Below are positions 1 to 9,335 of a stretch of 64,000 bases of DNA, piece by piece. The stretch comes from Roseofilum casamattae BLCC-M143 (GTDB taxonomy: Bacteria; Cyanobacteriota; Cyanobacteriia; Cyanobacteriales; Desertifilaceae): contig NZ_JAQOSQ010000009.1 of the NCBI RefSeq assembly GCF_030068455.1, positions 1 to 64,000 of the forward strand. Direction: 5' to 3'. The translations under genes and the position numbers were made by a program. The notes beneath the pieces are model-generated. The model saw only the letters and a program-made list of their open reading frames with translations. It had not been told where the DNA came from and did no database searches. Each line of letters begins with the position of its first letter. Position 1 is the first letter of the stretch.

Positions 1-380
1 CTAAAGGCGAGAGGATTGCTGAATATCACTATTGCTGGTTTTCTCTTTCTTCGACAAACCTTAAAACCAGCTATCTCTTACGAGCAATACCCAAGCCCAT
101 CAACCCTTCAATAGAATGAATCAACGAGCTTAGTTTAGCCAGTCCCAGAGGGCTATATCTCCAGAGACGTACTAGGATACGAACCTAGCGTTATCGTGCG
201 CCCCACGATACGTTCTCAACCCACAAAGATATTAGTTTTCTGGATGCTACTACTTTCGATTTGCTAGCTATGTTTTTCTTGGTTTTCGCCACCCAATACT
301 GGTATCCTTACGCGATACTTTTGAGTTCTAGCCTATAGCAACACTCAGGGGATTCATACCGTTGCGATTATAACACTAAA
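1..380. other. Intergenic stretch without a recognisable gene
   Basis: No open frame of convincing length or composition is seen on either strand. A short palindrome near 165-185 resembles a tRNA T-arm, but no matching acceptor, D or anticodon arm lies around it. The region may hold the 3' end or decayed remains of a mobile element, but nothing identifies one. Confidence 0.4.
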
Positions 381-408
381 AAAGCCGTCCTAAAAGGACG
401 GGGCTTTA
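381..408 (-). terminator. Rho-independent terminator of the sigG/anti-sigma unit
   Basis: Read on the minus strand there is a GC-rich stem (GTCC pairing with GGAC, extended by flanking G-C pairs with a two-base bulge) around a short T/A loop, followed directly by a run of T residues. It lies about 50 bases past the anti-sigma stop codon, in the right orientation to end that transcript. Similar hairpins also occur at IS200/IS605 ends, so a mobile-element origin is possible. Confidence 0.7.
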
Positions 409-455
409 AACCCATCTTTTTGGTAAAAGGAGTTGTTGGCGTCCTCTCCAGGGAA

Positions 456-1046
456 CTAGGGGCGGTTCTGGAGTTGTTCCTGTAGGTCTCCAGTAGCATT
501 CGGCAGCCCTAGAGGACTGGCATCTGTTTTTGGAAAGCTGATCAGAGGTTCGTCCAAAGCAATTCGCATCAGAGCCGTTCCCTCTCGCTCCGTATTGCTT
601 TCAGCAAATTGAGGGAAAAGCTGTCCGGGACTCGAAACCATGCTGGATATCGCAGCGATCGCAGCAGCGGCAGCAGCTCCAGCTCCCAACCAAATCACTT
701 TGCGTCTGGGTCGTTGTTCTAAACGGTTCATCACGCAAGTTACCATCTCATCAACCGGTCGATCCTGCACGGGTGCAGGCATCATTTCAAACCCCCGACG
801 CAAGGTTAGGAGTCGTTGATACAGACATTGGACGGTGGGGTCGTTTTCCAACCACTCTTCCACCTGTTTGCTCTCGGAAGCACTCACCTCGCCGTCGAGG
901 TAAGCACTGAGAAGTTCAAAGCGATCGCGTTTTAACATATCGGGTACACCCATACGTACATTGGGATTGGCGGGATTCCAGGAAGCCGATTCAGAATCTG
1001 ACCGAGGCTTCTCGAAATTGGGCTGAGGATTACAATGAAGGGTCAT
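456..1046 (-). CDS. Anti-sigma factor, membrane-anchored (RseA/zinc-finger type)
   Basis: A 196-residue protein. Residues 37-95 form an anti-sigma N-terminal domain (RDRFELLSAYLDGEVS, then a helix ending LYQRLLTLRRGF). A single membrane segment follows near residues 118-140, with an extracytoplasmic tail. It lies directly downstream of an ECF sigma factor gene on the same strand, the usual arrangement for a cognate pair in which the anti-sigma holds the sigma factor at the membrane until stress releases it. I keep the start at 1046 because an AGGTGA-like ribosome site precedes it; an internal Met at 938 would give only the conserved core. No Cys/His zinc ligands stand out, so this is the non-zinc variant. 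Confidence 0.85.
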   Translation of the reverse strand: MTLHCNPQPNFEKPRSDSESASWNPANPNVRMGVPDMLKRDRFELLSAYLDGEVSASESKQVEEWLENDPTVQCLYQRLLTLRRGFEMMPAPVQDRPVDEMVTCVMNRLEQRPRRKVIWLGAGAAAAAAIAAISSMVSSPGQLFPQFAESNTEREGTALMRIALDEPLISFPKTDASPLGLPNATGDLQEQLQNRP

Positions 1047-1198
1047 CGCGGGTCACCTACCAAGTTGATAGAGTGGGATCGTCACCGAACCACTAACCCA
1101 GGATAGTGTACTACTAACGATCGTAAAAGAGGTATTTGAGTTTTCAATAATTTTTAAGATTTCTCAACACAAATACTGAACTAAATGCGATCGCTACT

Positions 1199-1855
1199 TT
1201 AGCTATTCAGATACTTTTGCAGTTGGGTTTGCAGCCGCGCCCGCGCTCTGGCAATGCGAGATTTGACTGTTCCCAGCGATACTCCAGTGATTTCCGCAAT
1301 TTCTTCATAGGCCATCCCCTCAATCTCGCGCAAGACGATCGTCGTCCGAAAGGTTTCCGGCAAATCGGCGATCGCCTGTTGCAATTGTTCGTAAAATTCA
1401 GTCGTTGTCAAATTCTCTTCCGGACCGGGATCGTCGGCCGGCAGCTCCCAATTAATTTCCTCGCCATCAAACCTCCGGGGAGCATCTAAGGAGATGGCAG
1501 GACGAACCCGCTTCCGCTTGCGCAGCTCGTCATAAAATAGATTAGTCGTAATCCGACTCAACCAGCCCCGAAACTTCGCCGGGTCATTTAAGCGCTTCAC
1601 ATTGCGGTAGACTCGAATCCAAACTTCTTGTCCTAAGTCTGCTCGGTCTTGCCAGTCCGGAGCCAGATGATAGAGCATCCGGTTGACATGGGACTGGTAG
1701 CGCCTGACCAATTCAGCAAACGCAGACTTGTCAGGACTCAGACCCGCCTGACAGCGAACAATTAAATCGTAGTTCGAGAGTTTTTCTGGCTGCACAGGCG
1801 CTTGAGGAACTCCTGCCCCAACCGTTGACCAAGACAAAGAAATAGATTGACTCAT
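1199..1855 (-). CDS. sigG: ECF RNA polymerase sigma factor, SigG group
   Basis: A sigma-70 family group 4 (ECF) factor. Region 2 (AFAELVRRYQSHVNR through ADLGQEVWIRVYRNV and FRGWLSRITTNLFYDELRK) recognises the -10 element. Region 4 (LPETFRTTIVLREIEGMAYEEIAEITGVSLGTVKSRIARAR, cited here by its parts LPETFRTTIV and GVSLGTVKSRIARAR) carries the helix-turn-helix for the -35. The match to cyanobacterial SigG is close. The frame is open to an ATG at 1963 with a GAGG-like site, which would add 36 residues. The 1855 start (MSQSISLSW) fits the usual family N-terminus better, so the start is uncertain. The next gene downstream on the same strand encodes its probable anti-sigma factor, with about 150 bases between them. 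Confidence 0.88.
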   Translation of the reverse strand: MSQSISLSWSTVGAGVPQAPVQPEKLSNYDLIVRCQAGLSPDKSAFAELVRRYQSHVNRMLYHLAPDWQDRADLGQEVWIRVYRNVKRLNDPAKFRGWLSRITTNLFYDELRKRKRVRPAISLDAPRRFDGEEINWELPADDPGPEENLTTTEFYEQLQQAIADLPETFRTTIVLREIEGMAYEEIAEITGVSLGTVKSRIARARARLQTQLQKYLNS

Positions 1856-2014
1856 CGATCGTAAGTTGCGCTCTAACACTCCAGTCAGTCTTGACGGCAG
1901 GTGGAGACGAAAGTTCCGATCGTAAGTTATTTCCTCTTTTAGTGTACCTGAAGTTGACTCCATCTCAACCTCGCGATTCGAGTGTCTTACCCAACCTGTT
2001 GGTGGCAGAGCATG

Positions 2015-2554
2015 TTAATTTCCCGGACTGTTCTCATATTGTGGGGCATAGGACTGCAACAAAGAACTCACTTGCGAGAGAACATCGTCTGCCTTTTTGC
2101 CCAAGGCTTGCCGCTCCGGTTCTTGAGGTTTCTCTTGGTTTTTCGAGATCGCTGCCTCTACCTGCTGGCGGATTAAATCTGCCAGCTGCTCTTGAGCGCG
2201 GTTGCGCTGGTAGCGCGCCCCCTCTTCCGTGGTGGCATAGAGTGGAGGCAAGCGATTGAGGGCATAGGCTGCCACATCTCCCAAATCCAGCTTTACCCCC
2301 TCTTTATCTTCTATTTTTGCCACGCGAGTCATCGCTTCAGTCAGCACTAACTCTTCCATCACGTTAATAAATTGTTTGCGCGGAACCGCAACCACTTCAC
2401 CGGTGAGCAAACAGCCCATTAACCGGTCTAAGGCCATATACTCCTCGATCGACAGCTCGGAGGCCGTATCGCATATATTACCGACCTCAGCTTCCATTGC
2501 TGGAGTTAAATAGCCGTCTCTGAGGGCCTGGTCTACAATCTCTTGAATACTCAT
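2015..2554 (-). CDS. ComFB-domain protein (cyclic di-nucleotide receptor family)
   Basis: A 179-residue protein with a ComFB-type core in residues 1-115: helical, with ELSIEEYMALDRLMGCLLTGEV and VMEELVLTEAMTRV (parts quoted), then LPPLYATTEEGARYQR. A charged, Gln/Glu-rich helical tail follows. Cyanobacterial ComFB proteins such as Slr1970/CdgR have been reported to bind cyclic di-nucleotides and affect cell size or natural competence; which ligand this one binds cannot be read from the sequence. It is a monocistronic-looking gene between sigG and a cell-wall peptidase gene, all on the minus strand. Length agrees with the cyanobacterial family. Confidence 0.8.
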   Translation of the reverse strand: MSIQEIVDQALRDGYLTPAMEAEVGNICDTASELSIEEYMALDRLMGCLLTGEVVAVPRKQFINVMEELVLTEAMTRVAKIEDKEGVKLDLGDVAAYALNRLPPLYATTEEGARYQRNRAQEQLADLIRQQVEAAISKNQEKPQEPERQALGKKADDVLSQVSSLLQSYAPQYENSPGN

Positions 2555-2691
2555 AAGGCTGCTCTACTCTACAGTTTTGCTGCTGGCGATTGACTACAGG
2601 ATCTGTCTTCATCTTGTTCTAGTTTGTCCCAGGACTGACATAGATGCCGATAAATGCAATCTTGTGCAATCTTAACGGGTGACTCGTACTC

Positions 2692-3555
2692 CTATTCAAT
2701 ACCATCAAAGCGCCAGGGAACGGGATCGACGGCAACGCCATTGACATATAGTCCCCAATGTAGGTGAGGTCCGGTTGATGCTCCCGTCGAGCCTACCGTC
2801 GCAATCCGTTGACCGGCTTCTACTATCTGTCCTTCCTTGACATCGATGGTATGCAAATGGATCAAAATGCTTAATACACCCTGCCCGTGATCGATACCGA
2901 CCGTATTGCCGTGGATTTCAAAGCCTTCGGCTTCCGTACCCACTAGCATAACTCGCCCCGCTGCGGGGGCAACTACGGGAGAGCCGGTTGGCGCCGCATA
3001 ATCAACGCCTCGATGATAATAGTCGTTGGCAAACTCGCCGTTGTAATAGCGCTGCACCCCAAAGATGGTAGACACCCAACCGGAACTCGGCCGCCGCAAG
3101 GGTCCCGACCAGAATTTGTTGGGAGTAACCAGTTTTTTGAACTCGGCAACGCGATCGAACTCCAGATCGGTTCCGGTCAGGGCATTATCGCTCTCAGAGA
3201 GCCAAATGCTCTGAGTCGGGAAAGAGCGATCGCCCATAGATACGCCAATGGTTTGGGACGTACCATCTCCTTCAACTCGAATCGACCACGTCCCCGGTCG
3301 ATCTAGGGGAGAGGAGGGAACGAATGCCCGAAATTGGCCGGAGGCAGTCGGAAATACCGGATAGGTGGTGTTTCCCATGCGTACTGTTGGCTCTCCGAGA
3401 GTGGGATTGTCCACTTGCACGCGTACGGAAATGGTATCCCCTAACCGGGCTGATTGCGGAGATACTCTCACTTGCAAAGCGTGCAAAGGTGTACTGAAGG
3501 CTGCCCACGAGAAGAGGGTTAACAGGATGGATTGATATCTGGCTAGAGAGTGCAT
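2692..3555 (-). CDS. Secreted M23-family metallopeptidase (LytM-type)
   Basis: A 287-residue exported peptidoglycan peptidase. An N-terminal signal peptide (residues 1-26, ending near LHA) is followed by an immunoglobulin-like or beta-rich region (residues 28-110). The catalytic M23 domain occupies about 165-285. Zinc ligands are visible: HRGVDYAAP near residue 180 (H and D) and GPHLHWGLYVNG near 265 (the HxH pair). An ILIHLH segment upstream supplies the catalytic His. It likely cleaves peptide crosslinks in the periplasmic wall, or acts as a regulator of amidases. No EnvC-type coiled coil is present. Confidence 0.88.
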   Translation of the reverse strand: MHSLARYQSILLTLFSWAAFSTPLHALQVRVSPQSARLGDTISVRVQVDNPTLGEPTVRMGNTTYPVFPTASGQFRAFVPSSPLDRPGTWSIRVEGDGTSQTIGVSMGDRSFPTQSIWLSESDNALTGTDLEFDRVAEFKKLVTPNKFWSGPLRRPSSGWVSTIFGVQRYYNGEFANDYYHRGVDYAAPTGSPVVAPAAGRVMLVGTEAEGFEIHGNTVGIDHGQGVLSILIHLHTIDVKEGQIVEAGQRIATVGSTGASTGPHLHWGLYVNGVAVDPVPWRFDGIE

Positions 3556-3592
3556 TACATTGAGTCCAGAGGTGGAAGAAACAAAGAAACCG

Positions 3593-3805
3593 CTACGCTT
3601 TAGGTTTCATGAAGACAATCGATTGCCGCCAGACAATCGTTGTTTGTTGGTAATGGTCTACGATGCAGATACAGTAAGTATCTTGCCACAGAATTTGTCC
3701 GACAATTAAATCGTCTGTGACTAATTTGAGTTCGACTTCATTTTTCTGTTGAATGAAGTTTTGGATGTTGCGAACGCTGGGTAAGTTCGTCTCTAAATCT
3801 GGCAT
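3593..3805 (-). CDS. hfq: Hfq-like RNA-binding protein, cyanobacterial short form
   Basis: A 70-residue Sm-like protein matching the size of cyanobacterial Hfq (for example Ssr3341). The Sm1 strand pattern is seen in VELKLVTDDLIVGQILWQDT, and Sm2 is divergent (TTIVWRQSIVFMKPKA) in place of the enteric KH motif. Cyanobacterial Hfq lacks classical sRNA binding and instead acts with the pilus motor ATPase PilB1 in motility and DNA uptake. It is divergent from dapF with about 175 bases between; hfq-dapF adjacency is a conserved cyanobacterial neighbourhood and strengthens the call. Confidence 0.9.
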   Translation of the reverse strand: MPDLETNLPSVRNIQNFIQQKNEVELKLVTDDLIVGQILWQDTYCICIVDHYQQTTIVWRQSIVFMKPKA

Positions 3806-3981
3806 GGTTATGATAGAATTTTACTCGCTAATGCTCGATGTTATCGCAGGTTCGATCGTCTCCCGAACAAAGTTTAACAACGGATCTGGCAAATCGAGAA
3901 AAGTTTTAGGGGAATTTTGGGTTGACTCGAGGGGCCCTACCGGGATAAATGGAAGTAAGGCGCAATTAATCGGGCAAGGCT

Positions 3982-4818
3982 ATGGAGCTGAAATTTACAA
4001 AATACCAAGGATTGGGGAACGATTTTATCTTGGTGGATAATCGATCGCAAAGTACGCCTCTGGTCACCCCCGATCGAGCCGTTCGACTTTGCGATCGCCA
4101 TTTTGGCATTGGAGCGGATGGCGTCATCTTTGTCTTACCCGGCACCGAAGAGACGAACTATACCATGCGGATTTTTAACTCGGATGGGTCGGAACCGGAA
4201 ATGTGCGGGAACGGCATTCGCTGTTTTGCCCAGTTTATCGCCCAATTGGAAGGGTCTGGACGCCGAGAATACCGGGTATCGACCCTGGCTGGGGTCATGG
4301 TGCCGAAGCTGGGAGAGCAGGACATGGTGACGGTAGATATGGGAGTTCCGAAGTTGCTAGCAGCCGAGATTCCCACCACTTTAGGCGCAGCTAACGAGCC
4401 AGTGGTGGATGCGACCCTGGAAGTGGCAGGAGAGTCCTGGTTAGTCACCTGCGTCAGTATGGGAAATCCTCATTGCGTTACCTTTGTTCCGGATGTCGAT
4501 GGGCTGGCTTTGGAGCAGATCGGGCCGAAGTTTGAACATCATTCCGTCTTTCCCGAGCGAATTAATACAGAATTTGTGCGAGTCATATCGCCCAACCGAG
4601 TGCAAATGCGCGTTTGGGAACGAGGCGCTGGTATCACTCTCGCTTGCGGCACGGGAGCCTGTGCCACGGTGGTGGCTGGGGTCTTAGCCGGAAAGTGCGA
4701 TCGCCAAACCACGGTACAATTGCCCGGTGGCGATCTCGACATCGAGTGGGCCGATGACGATAGACTGTACATGACCGGACCGGCTCGAGCTGTATTTACT
4801 GGGACTGTCATAATCTAA
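3982..4818 (+). CDS. dapF: Diaminopimelate epimerase
   Basis: A 278-residue enzyme that interconverts LL- and meso-diaminopimelate for lysine and peptidoglycan synthesis. Family signatures are clear: [15 protein letters not shown] at the start, the first catalytic Cys in [14 protein letters not shown] (about residue 75), GNPHCV in the middle, the second catalytic Cys in [16 protein letters not shown] (about residue 222), and a C-terminal MTGPA motif. Length is standard. It is cytoplasmic. The next gene begins only 12 bases downstream, so the two may be cotranscribed. Confidence 0.96.
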   Translation: MELKFTKYQGLGNDFILVDNRSQSTPLVTPDRAVRLCDRHFGIGADGVIFVLPGTEETNYTMRIFNSDGSEPEMCGNGIRCFAQFIAQLEGSGRREYRVSTLAGVMVPKLGEQDMVTVDMGVPKLLAAEIPTTLGAANEPVVDATLEVAGESWLVTCVSMGNPHCVTFVPDVDGLALEQIGPKFEHHSVFPERINTEFVRVISPNRVQMRVWERGAGITLACGTGACATVVAGVLAGKCDRQTTVQLPGGDLDIEWADDDRLYMTGPARAVFTGTVII

Positions 4819-4830
4819 GAAGGAGTACTC

Positions 4831-5973
4831 ATGGGTGGTGGAATTTATCTGATTCAGGATGACGACCGGTTAGTGGAAATGACCGAGCAATCCTATAGCT
4901 CAGAGGAACGCCTGCAAGAATTAATCGAGAAATATCCGAATCTTTTGGCTGGCGATCGCATCGACCGCGCCACACCTCGGCGTTGGTTGGGGATTACGCG
5001 CGAGATTACTCCCACGGTGGACGAGGAAGACTATAGCAGTTGGTCTCTCGATCGCGTCTTTGTCGATCAAGATGGGGTTCCAACCCTAGTAGCGGTCTGC
5101 GATGGCGAAACAACCCGATCTCGCCGGGAATTGCTGGGGAAAATGGTAGATTACAGCGCTCAACTTCCCTCTCATTGGCCCGTAGAGTCCATGATTTCTC
5201 AGTTTGAAATGAATTGTCGGGAGCAAGGACGGGATCCAGAACAGGTATTTGAAGAATTTTTAGGCACTGAGGTCGATGAAGAAAAATTTTGGCAAAAAGT
5301 CAAAACCCATCTGCAAGCCGGACAGATCCGCTTGATGTTTGTCTCCGATGAAATTTCCGATTCCTTTCGGATTGCAATTGAATTTCTCAATGCCCAAATG
5401 GATCCGATGGAAGTATTGGGATTGGAAGTCAAACAATACGTGAGCCAAAGCGGTTTAAAAACTTTAGTTCCGCGCCTGATTGGTAAAACCGCCGAAGCTC
5501 AACAGAAAAAAGGCTCTACGACCTTAGAGAGAAGACGTTGGGATAAAAATTCCTTTTTCCAAGAATATAGTTTGCGCCAAAGCGAAGAAGAATCCTACAT
5601 TGTTGGCAAACTCTACGATTGGGTTTCGAGCAAACACTCGACATTGAAAATTCAGTGGGGAAGGGGAGATACCTATGGCGGATTTTCGGTTTGGGTAGAC
5701 TTGAAGGGCGATCGCATTGCCGAATTTTTTAGTATTAGTATTGACGGCATTCTGCAAGTATCTTCTCGGACTTATGCCAGCTTGCCTCCCTTCGATCGTC
5801 CGGAAGAATGGAGTTATTTGCGCAATGAGTTTAGCGCGATCGGATTATCCTTACCCGTCGATCCGAGCGAGCCGCGATTGACCAGTTTTCTTTTATCCAG
5901 CTTAGCCGATGATTCCACTCTAGAGCGAGTGATTCAAGTATTTGAATCCGTATTAAATAAACTCAACACCTAG
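4831..5973 (+). CDS. PD-(D/E)XK nuclease-fold protein with degenerate active site
   Basis: A 380-residue protein. The N-terminal part (residues 20-125) resembles a widespread family of NucS/RmuC-like nuclease-fold proteins: a LIEKYPNLL helix, PRRWLGITRE, WSLDRVFVDQDG and RRELLGKMVDYSAQLP. In the family form known to me, the strand after GVPTL reads V-E-V-K; here it reads V-A-V-C, with Ala88 and Cys90 in place of the catalytic Glu and Lys. Asp74 remains. The middle (residues 150-220) keeps the family segment around FVSDEI and MDPMEVLGLEVKQYV. The C-terminus resembles a DUF4268-like region. It follows dapF closely and has a good AAGGAG ribosome site. DNA cleavage is doubtful; a binding role is possible. 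Confidence 0.6.
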   Translation: MGGGIYLIQDDDRLVEMTEQSYSSEERLQELIEKYPNLLAGDRIDRATPRRWLGITREITPTVDEEDYSSWSLDRVFVDQDGVPTLVAVCDGETTRSRRELLGKMVDYSAQLPSHWPVESMISQFEMNCREQGRDPEQVFEEFLGTEVDEEKFWQKVKTHLQAGQIRLMFVSDEISDSFRIAIEFLNAQMDPMEVLGLEVKQYVSQSGLKTLVPRLIGKTAEAQQKKGSTTLERRRWDKNSFFQEYSLRQSEEESYIVGKLYDWVSSKHSTLKIQWGRGDTYGGFSVWVDLKGDRIAEFFSISIDGILQVSSRTYASLPPFDRPEEWSYLRNEFSAIGLSLPVDPSEPRLTSFLLSSLADDSTLERVIQVFESVLNKLNT

Positions 5974-6216
5974 CAGACTTGAGATCGAGACTGGAATCGA
6001 ACCCATCTGAGTTTGGAACTGAAGCAAAAATTGGTTATGCTGAAAGTGGCCAAACCTTTAGCCCAGGCGTCAATCCGAACTCAGATTTCCTCCTACATTA
6101 GATTCATTACATTTGCATTCGTTATTTAAGCATTTGTCCTATAAGTATTAGGTTAGTTCCACGCGGTTAAGTTTTGGTCATCCCACAGACTACCACTTTA
6201 TCCTAATGGTTCTGTA

Positions 6217-9200
6217 ATGAGGACTTTACTCTCCAAAATTCCACTCAGAGTAGCAATTATCTTGCCCTTCGTTACTCAAATCTCTATAGCTGTAGGCTCG
6301 ATCGCTTGGTTGTCTGCTCGCAACGGGCAGCAGGCGGTGAGTAATGTTGCCCAGCAGCTTTGGGAAGAGACAACCTTCCATGTGGTAGACCGAGTTACAG
6401 AATTCATAGATATACCCCATCACCTCATCTCAGATACCGCTGCCTTTCAGGAACTCGGTGTTGCTAACTTGCAAGACCCAGAAATTCTCACGCACTATTT
6501 GTGGCATCAGATGCAGACTTATGAAGATTTATTCATTACGGCAGTGGGGTATGAAGATGGCACCGTCATTGGAGTTGGCATGGAGGCTGACGGACAACTG
6601 GTGGTTCGGGAAAAAGAACCCGGACAAACTCAACTGCACAGTTATGAAATTATTGGTAAAGGCGAGCGAGGACCTTGGCGTCAGACCTATGAGTTTGATG
6701 CTAGGGAGCGTCCGTGGTATCGGCAAGCTGTGGAAGCAGGAAAAGCAACATGGACTGATATTTATCCCAACTATAGTTTCCCTTATCTTGTGATCAGTGC
6801 CGTACAACCTCTATACGAACCCGATACTGGGGAGCTATTGGGAGTGACGAATGCGACTCTATCGTTACATGGCATCGATCGCTTTCTGGAAGAGCTGAAA
6901 GTTAGCCCGTCTGCCGAAATTTTTATTGTCGAGCGCTCTGGCAAACTCGTTGCCAGCTCCACCCAAGAAAATCTCTATCAGGAATCGAACCAAGGAGCTG
7001 TTGATTCTCTGGTACGGCTGAGTGCTTCGCAAAGTAGTAGCGCGCGAGTACGACAAGCTGTTGACTATTTAACTCAATACTTTGGCGATTTAGAACAAAT
7101 TCAAGGTCGGGAACTGCTCTATTTCTCCTCACCCTCTGAGGTTAATAACTCCAAACCATTGGGAAATTTGAAGGTTACTCCCATCCTCATTCAAGGGAGT
7201 CCAGAAATCGTGCAAGTGACTCCATTTTCCGACTCCTATGGCTTGGATTGGCTGGTGGTGGTCGCCGTGCCAGAAGCAGACTTTATGCACCAAATCTATG
7301 CCAATACCCGTTTGACTTGGCGGCTCTCCTTCGGAGCTTTTGCCCTAGCAATTGGTTCGGGACTTTTGGTCTCTCGCTGGATTACCCGACCCTTAGTGAA
7401 GCTCAATGAGCGCACCAAAGCTATTGCAGCCAGCCAGTTGTCAGCGGAAATGGCAGGTGCCGTAGCGATCGGTCAAGGGACGGTTGAGGCTAGAGAACTG
7501 GCTGAATCTTTTGCGCAAATGGTGCAACATTTACAGCAATCTTTCGGACAAATGCAACAGCTGAATCGGGAGTTGGTTGAGAGTGAAAGTCGCTTGCAGC
7601 AGTTACTCGAAGCCCTGCCTGTCGGGACTGGCGTTCACGATTCTAATGGTAAATTAATTTATCAAAATCGAGTTGGGCGATCGCTGGTCGGAACCGATCG
7701 CATTATGGAAGTCCCTGCGGAGCAATTGGCGGTTATATTTCAGACGTACCGTGCCGGGACGGACGACCTCTATCCCGTAGAGGAGATGCCCGTCATCAGA
7801 GCGCTGAAGGGAGAAAGCTCTTATGCTGATGATATGGAACTGCGGCAACCCGAGCGAACCGTGCCGATTGAAATTTGGGCTTCGCCAATTTACGACGATC
7901 GCGATCGCATTGTTTGTGCAGTTGCTGTATTCCAAGATATTAGCGATCGCAAGCGCACTGCAGAACAATTGGTCTACAACGCTCTCCATGATGCTCTGAC
8001 GGGTTTGGCTAACCGAGCCTTGTTACTGCAACGTTTGGAACTGGCCCTAAACCGGACTCGACAAACAGGAGATCGTAGCTTTGCCATCTTGTTTCTCGAT
8101 CTCGATCGCTTCAAGACATTTAATGATAGCTTGGGGCACTTAGTCGGCGATCGCATTTTGATGGGGACAGCTCGCAAGCTCGAGCGCGTCGTTCAAGCTG
8201 TAGATTTAGTGGCAAGGCTGGGGGGAGATGAGTTTGTGGTGCTCCTCGAAGAATGCCAAGATGTGCAATCTGCGATTCATGTCGCCGAGCAGATTTTAAT
8301 GGCATTCCAAACGCCATTGATTCTGCAAGAACGAGAAGTTTTAGTCTCCACCAGCATTGGTATTGCTTTCGGTACGGCAGATTATCGGGAAGCTACAGAT
8401 TTGCTCCGGGATGCCGATATTGCTCTCTATCGAGCAAAGGAACAAGGGAGGGGAGGTTATGAAATATTCAATGCTGACATGCATGCCCAGACTTTGCAGC
8501 AATTGCAATTAGAGCATCATTTGCAACAGGCAATCTCCCGTCAAGAATTACGCGTTTACTATCAACCTATTTTTATCTTGGGTGGAAAAGAATTATTTGG
8601 CTTTGAAGCATTAGTTCGATGGGTTCATCCACTAGAGGGAATGGTTCCTCCCGAACGCTTCATCGAGGTAGCCGAGGAAACGGGATTGATTCGCGAGATT
8701 GATATGTGGGTGCTTCAGAACAGCTGCGAGCAGATGGTACGCTGGCATCATCAGTTTCCCAAATATAGCCATTTGAAAGTGAGTACGAACCTATCGGGGA
8801 GGGAATTTCAAGATAACTATTTGCTGGAGAATCTCGTCGCGGTTTTGCAACAAACAGGTCTGGATGCTAGTTGTTTGACTCTGGAAATTACGGAGAATAT
8901 CTCGATCGAGAATATCGATCGCACCATTACCCTACTCAAAGCTATACGAGACCAGGGGATTAGTGTCAGTATTGATGACTTCGGTACGGGGTACTCGTCC
9001 CTGAGCTACCTTTATAATTTGCCGGTGAATTACCTAAAAGTGGATAAGTCTTTTGTCAGTAATATGCGCAAGAACAGTAAAAATTATAAAATCGTGCAAG
9101 CGATTATTGGATTAAGCAATCAGTTGCAAATTGATGCGATCGCAGAAGGGATTGAAACTCAAGAGCAGTTGCAGTGGTTGGAAGAGATGGGATGCGAGTT

Positions 9201-9303
9201 GGGACAGGGTTATTTGATGTCTAAACCGAAGACGCCGGAGGAAATTACCGATCTGTTACGTCAAAGTCAATCGGTACGATCTTCGGCAATGGCGTTAGAA
9301 TAA
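6217..9303 (+). CDS. Membrane sensor diguanylate cyclase/phosphodiesterase (dCache-HAMP-PAS-GGDEF-EAL)
   Basis: A 1028-residue bifunctional c-di-GMP enzyme. Domain order is: TM helix near 10-32, a periplasmic double Cache sensor (about 38-365, with RPWYRQAVEAGKATWTDIY typical of dCache), TM near 370-388, HAMP to about 445, PAS (about 455-590), GGDEF (about 595-755) and EAL (about 775-1015). GGDEF is intact in ARLGGDEFVVLLEE. The residue five before it that should be the Arg of the inhibitory RxxD site is not Arg (VQAVD), so product inhibition is probably absent. EAL-domain catalytic residues are present: FEALVRW, TNLSG, EITEN, DDFGTGYSSLSYL, KVDKSFV and AEGIET. It is probably both cyclase and phosphodiesterase, with a small extracellular ligand as signal. 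Confidence 0.92.
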   Translation: MRTLLSKIPLRVAIILPFVTQISIAVGSIAWLSARNGQQAVSNVAQQLWEETTFHVVDRVTEFIDIPHHLISDTAAFQELGVANLQDPEILTHYLWHQMQTYEDLFITAVGYEDGTVIGVGMEADGQLVVREKEPGQTQLHSYEIIGKGERGPWRQTYEFDARERPWYRQAVEAGKATWTDIYPNYSFPYLVISAVQPLYEPDTGELLGVTNATLSLHGIDRFLEELKVSPSAEIFIVERSGKLVASSTQENLYQESNQGAVDSLVRLSASQSSSARVRQAVDYLTQYFGDLEQIQGRELLYFSSPSEVNNSKPLGNLKVTPILIQGSPEIVQVTPFSDSYGLDWLVVVAVPEADFMHQIYANTRLTWRLSFGAFALAIGSGLLVSRWITRPLVKLNERTKAIAASQLSAEMAGAVAIGQGTVEARELAESFAQMVQHLQQSFGQMQQLNRELVESESRLQQLLEALPVGTGVHDSNGKLIYQNRVGRSLVGTDRIMEVPAEQLAVIFQTYRAGTDDLYPVEEMPVIRALKGESSYADDMELRQPERTVPIEIWASPIYDDRDRIVCAVAVFQDISDRKRTAEQLVYNALHDALTGLANRALLLQRLELALNRTRQTGDRSFAILFLDLDRFKTFNDSLGHLVGDRILMGTARKLERVVQAVDLVARLGGDEFVVLLEECQDVQSAIHVAEQILMAFQTPLILQEREVLVSTSIGIAFGTADYREATDLLRDADIALYRAKEQGRGGYEIFNADMHAQTLQQLQLEHHLQQAISRQELRVYYQPIFILGGKELFGFEALVRWVHPLEGMVPPERFIEVAEETGLIREIDMWVLQNSCEQMVRWHHQFPKYSHLKVSTNLSGREFQDNYLLENLVAVLQQTGLDASCLTLEITENISIENIDRTITLLKAIRDQGISVSIDDFGTGYSSLSYLYNLPVNYLKVDKSFVSNMRKNSKNYKIVQAIIGLSNQLQIDAIAEGIETQEQLQWLEEMGCELGQGYLMSKPKTPEEITDLLRQSQSVRSSAMALE

Positions 9304-9335
9304 AACAGCGATCGTTTCGAGTCTGGTAATTGTCC

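Noticed and set aside
165-185. T-arm-like palindrome (CTAGG, TTCGTAT, CCTAG on the minus strand)
   Set aside because: No acceptor, D or anticodon arm can be paired at the correct distance; not a tRNA.
381-408. Possible IS200/IS605 terminal hairpin
   Set aside because: A T-tract on the minus strand and placement after the anti-sigma gene fit a plain terminator better; no tnpA/tnpB remains are readable.
5985-6010. GGGTTCGATTCCAG-like sequence on the minus strand
   Set aside because: The putative T-stem has a mismatch and no other tRNA arms are found.
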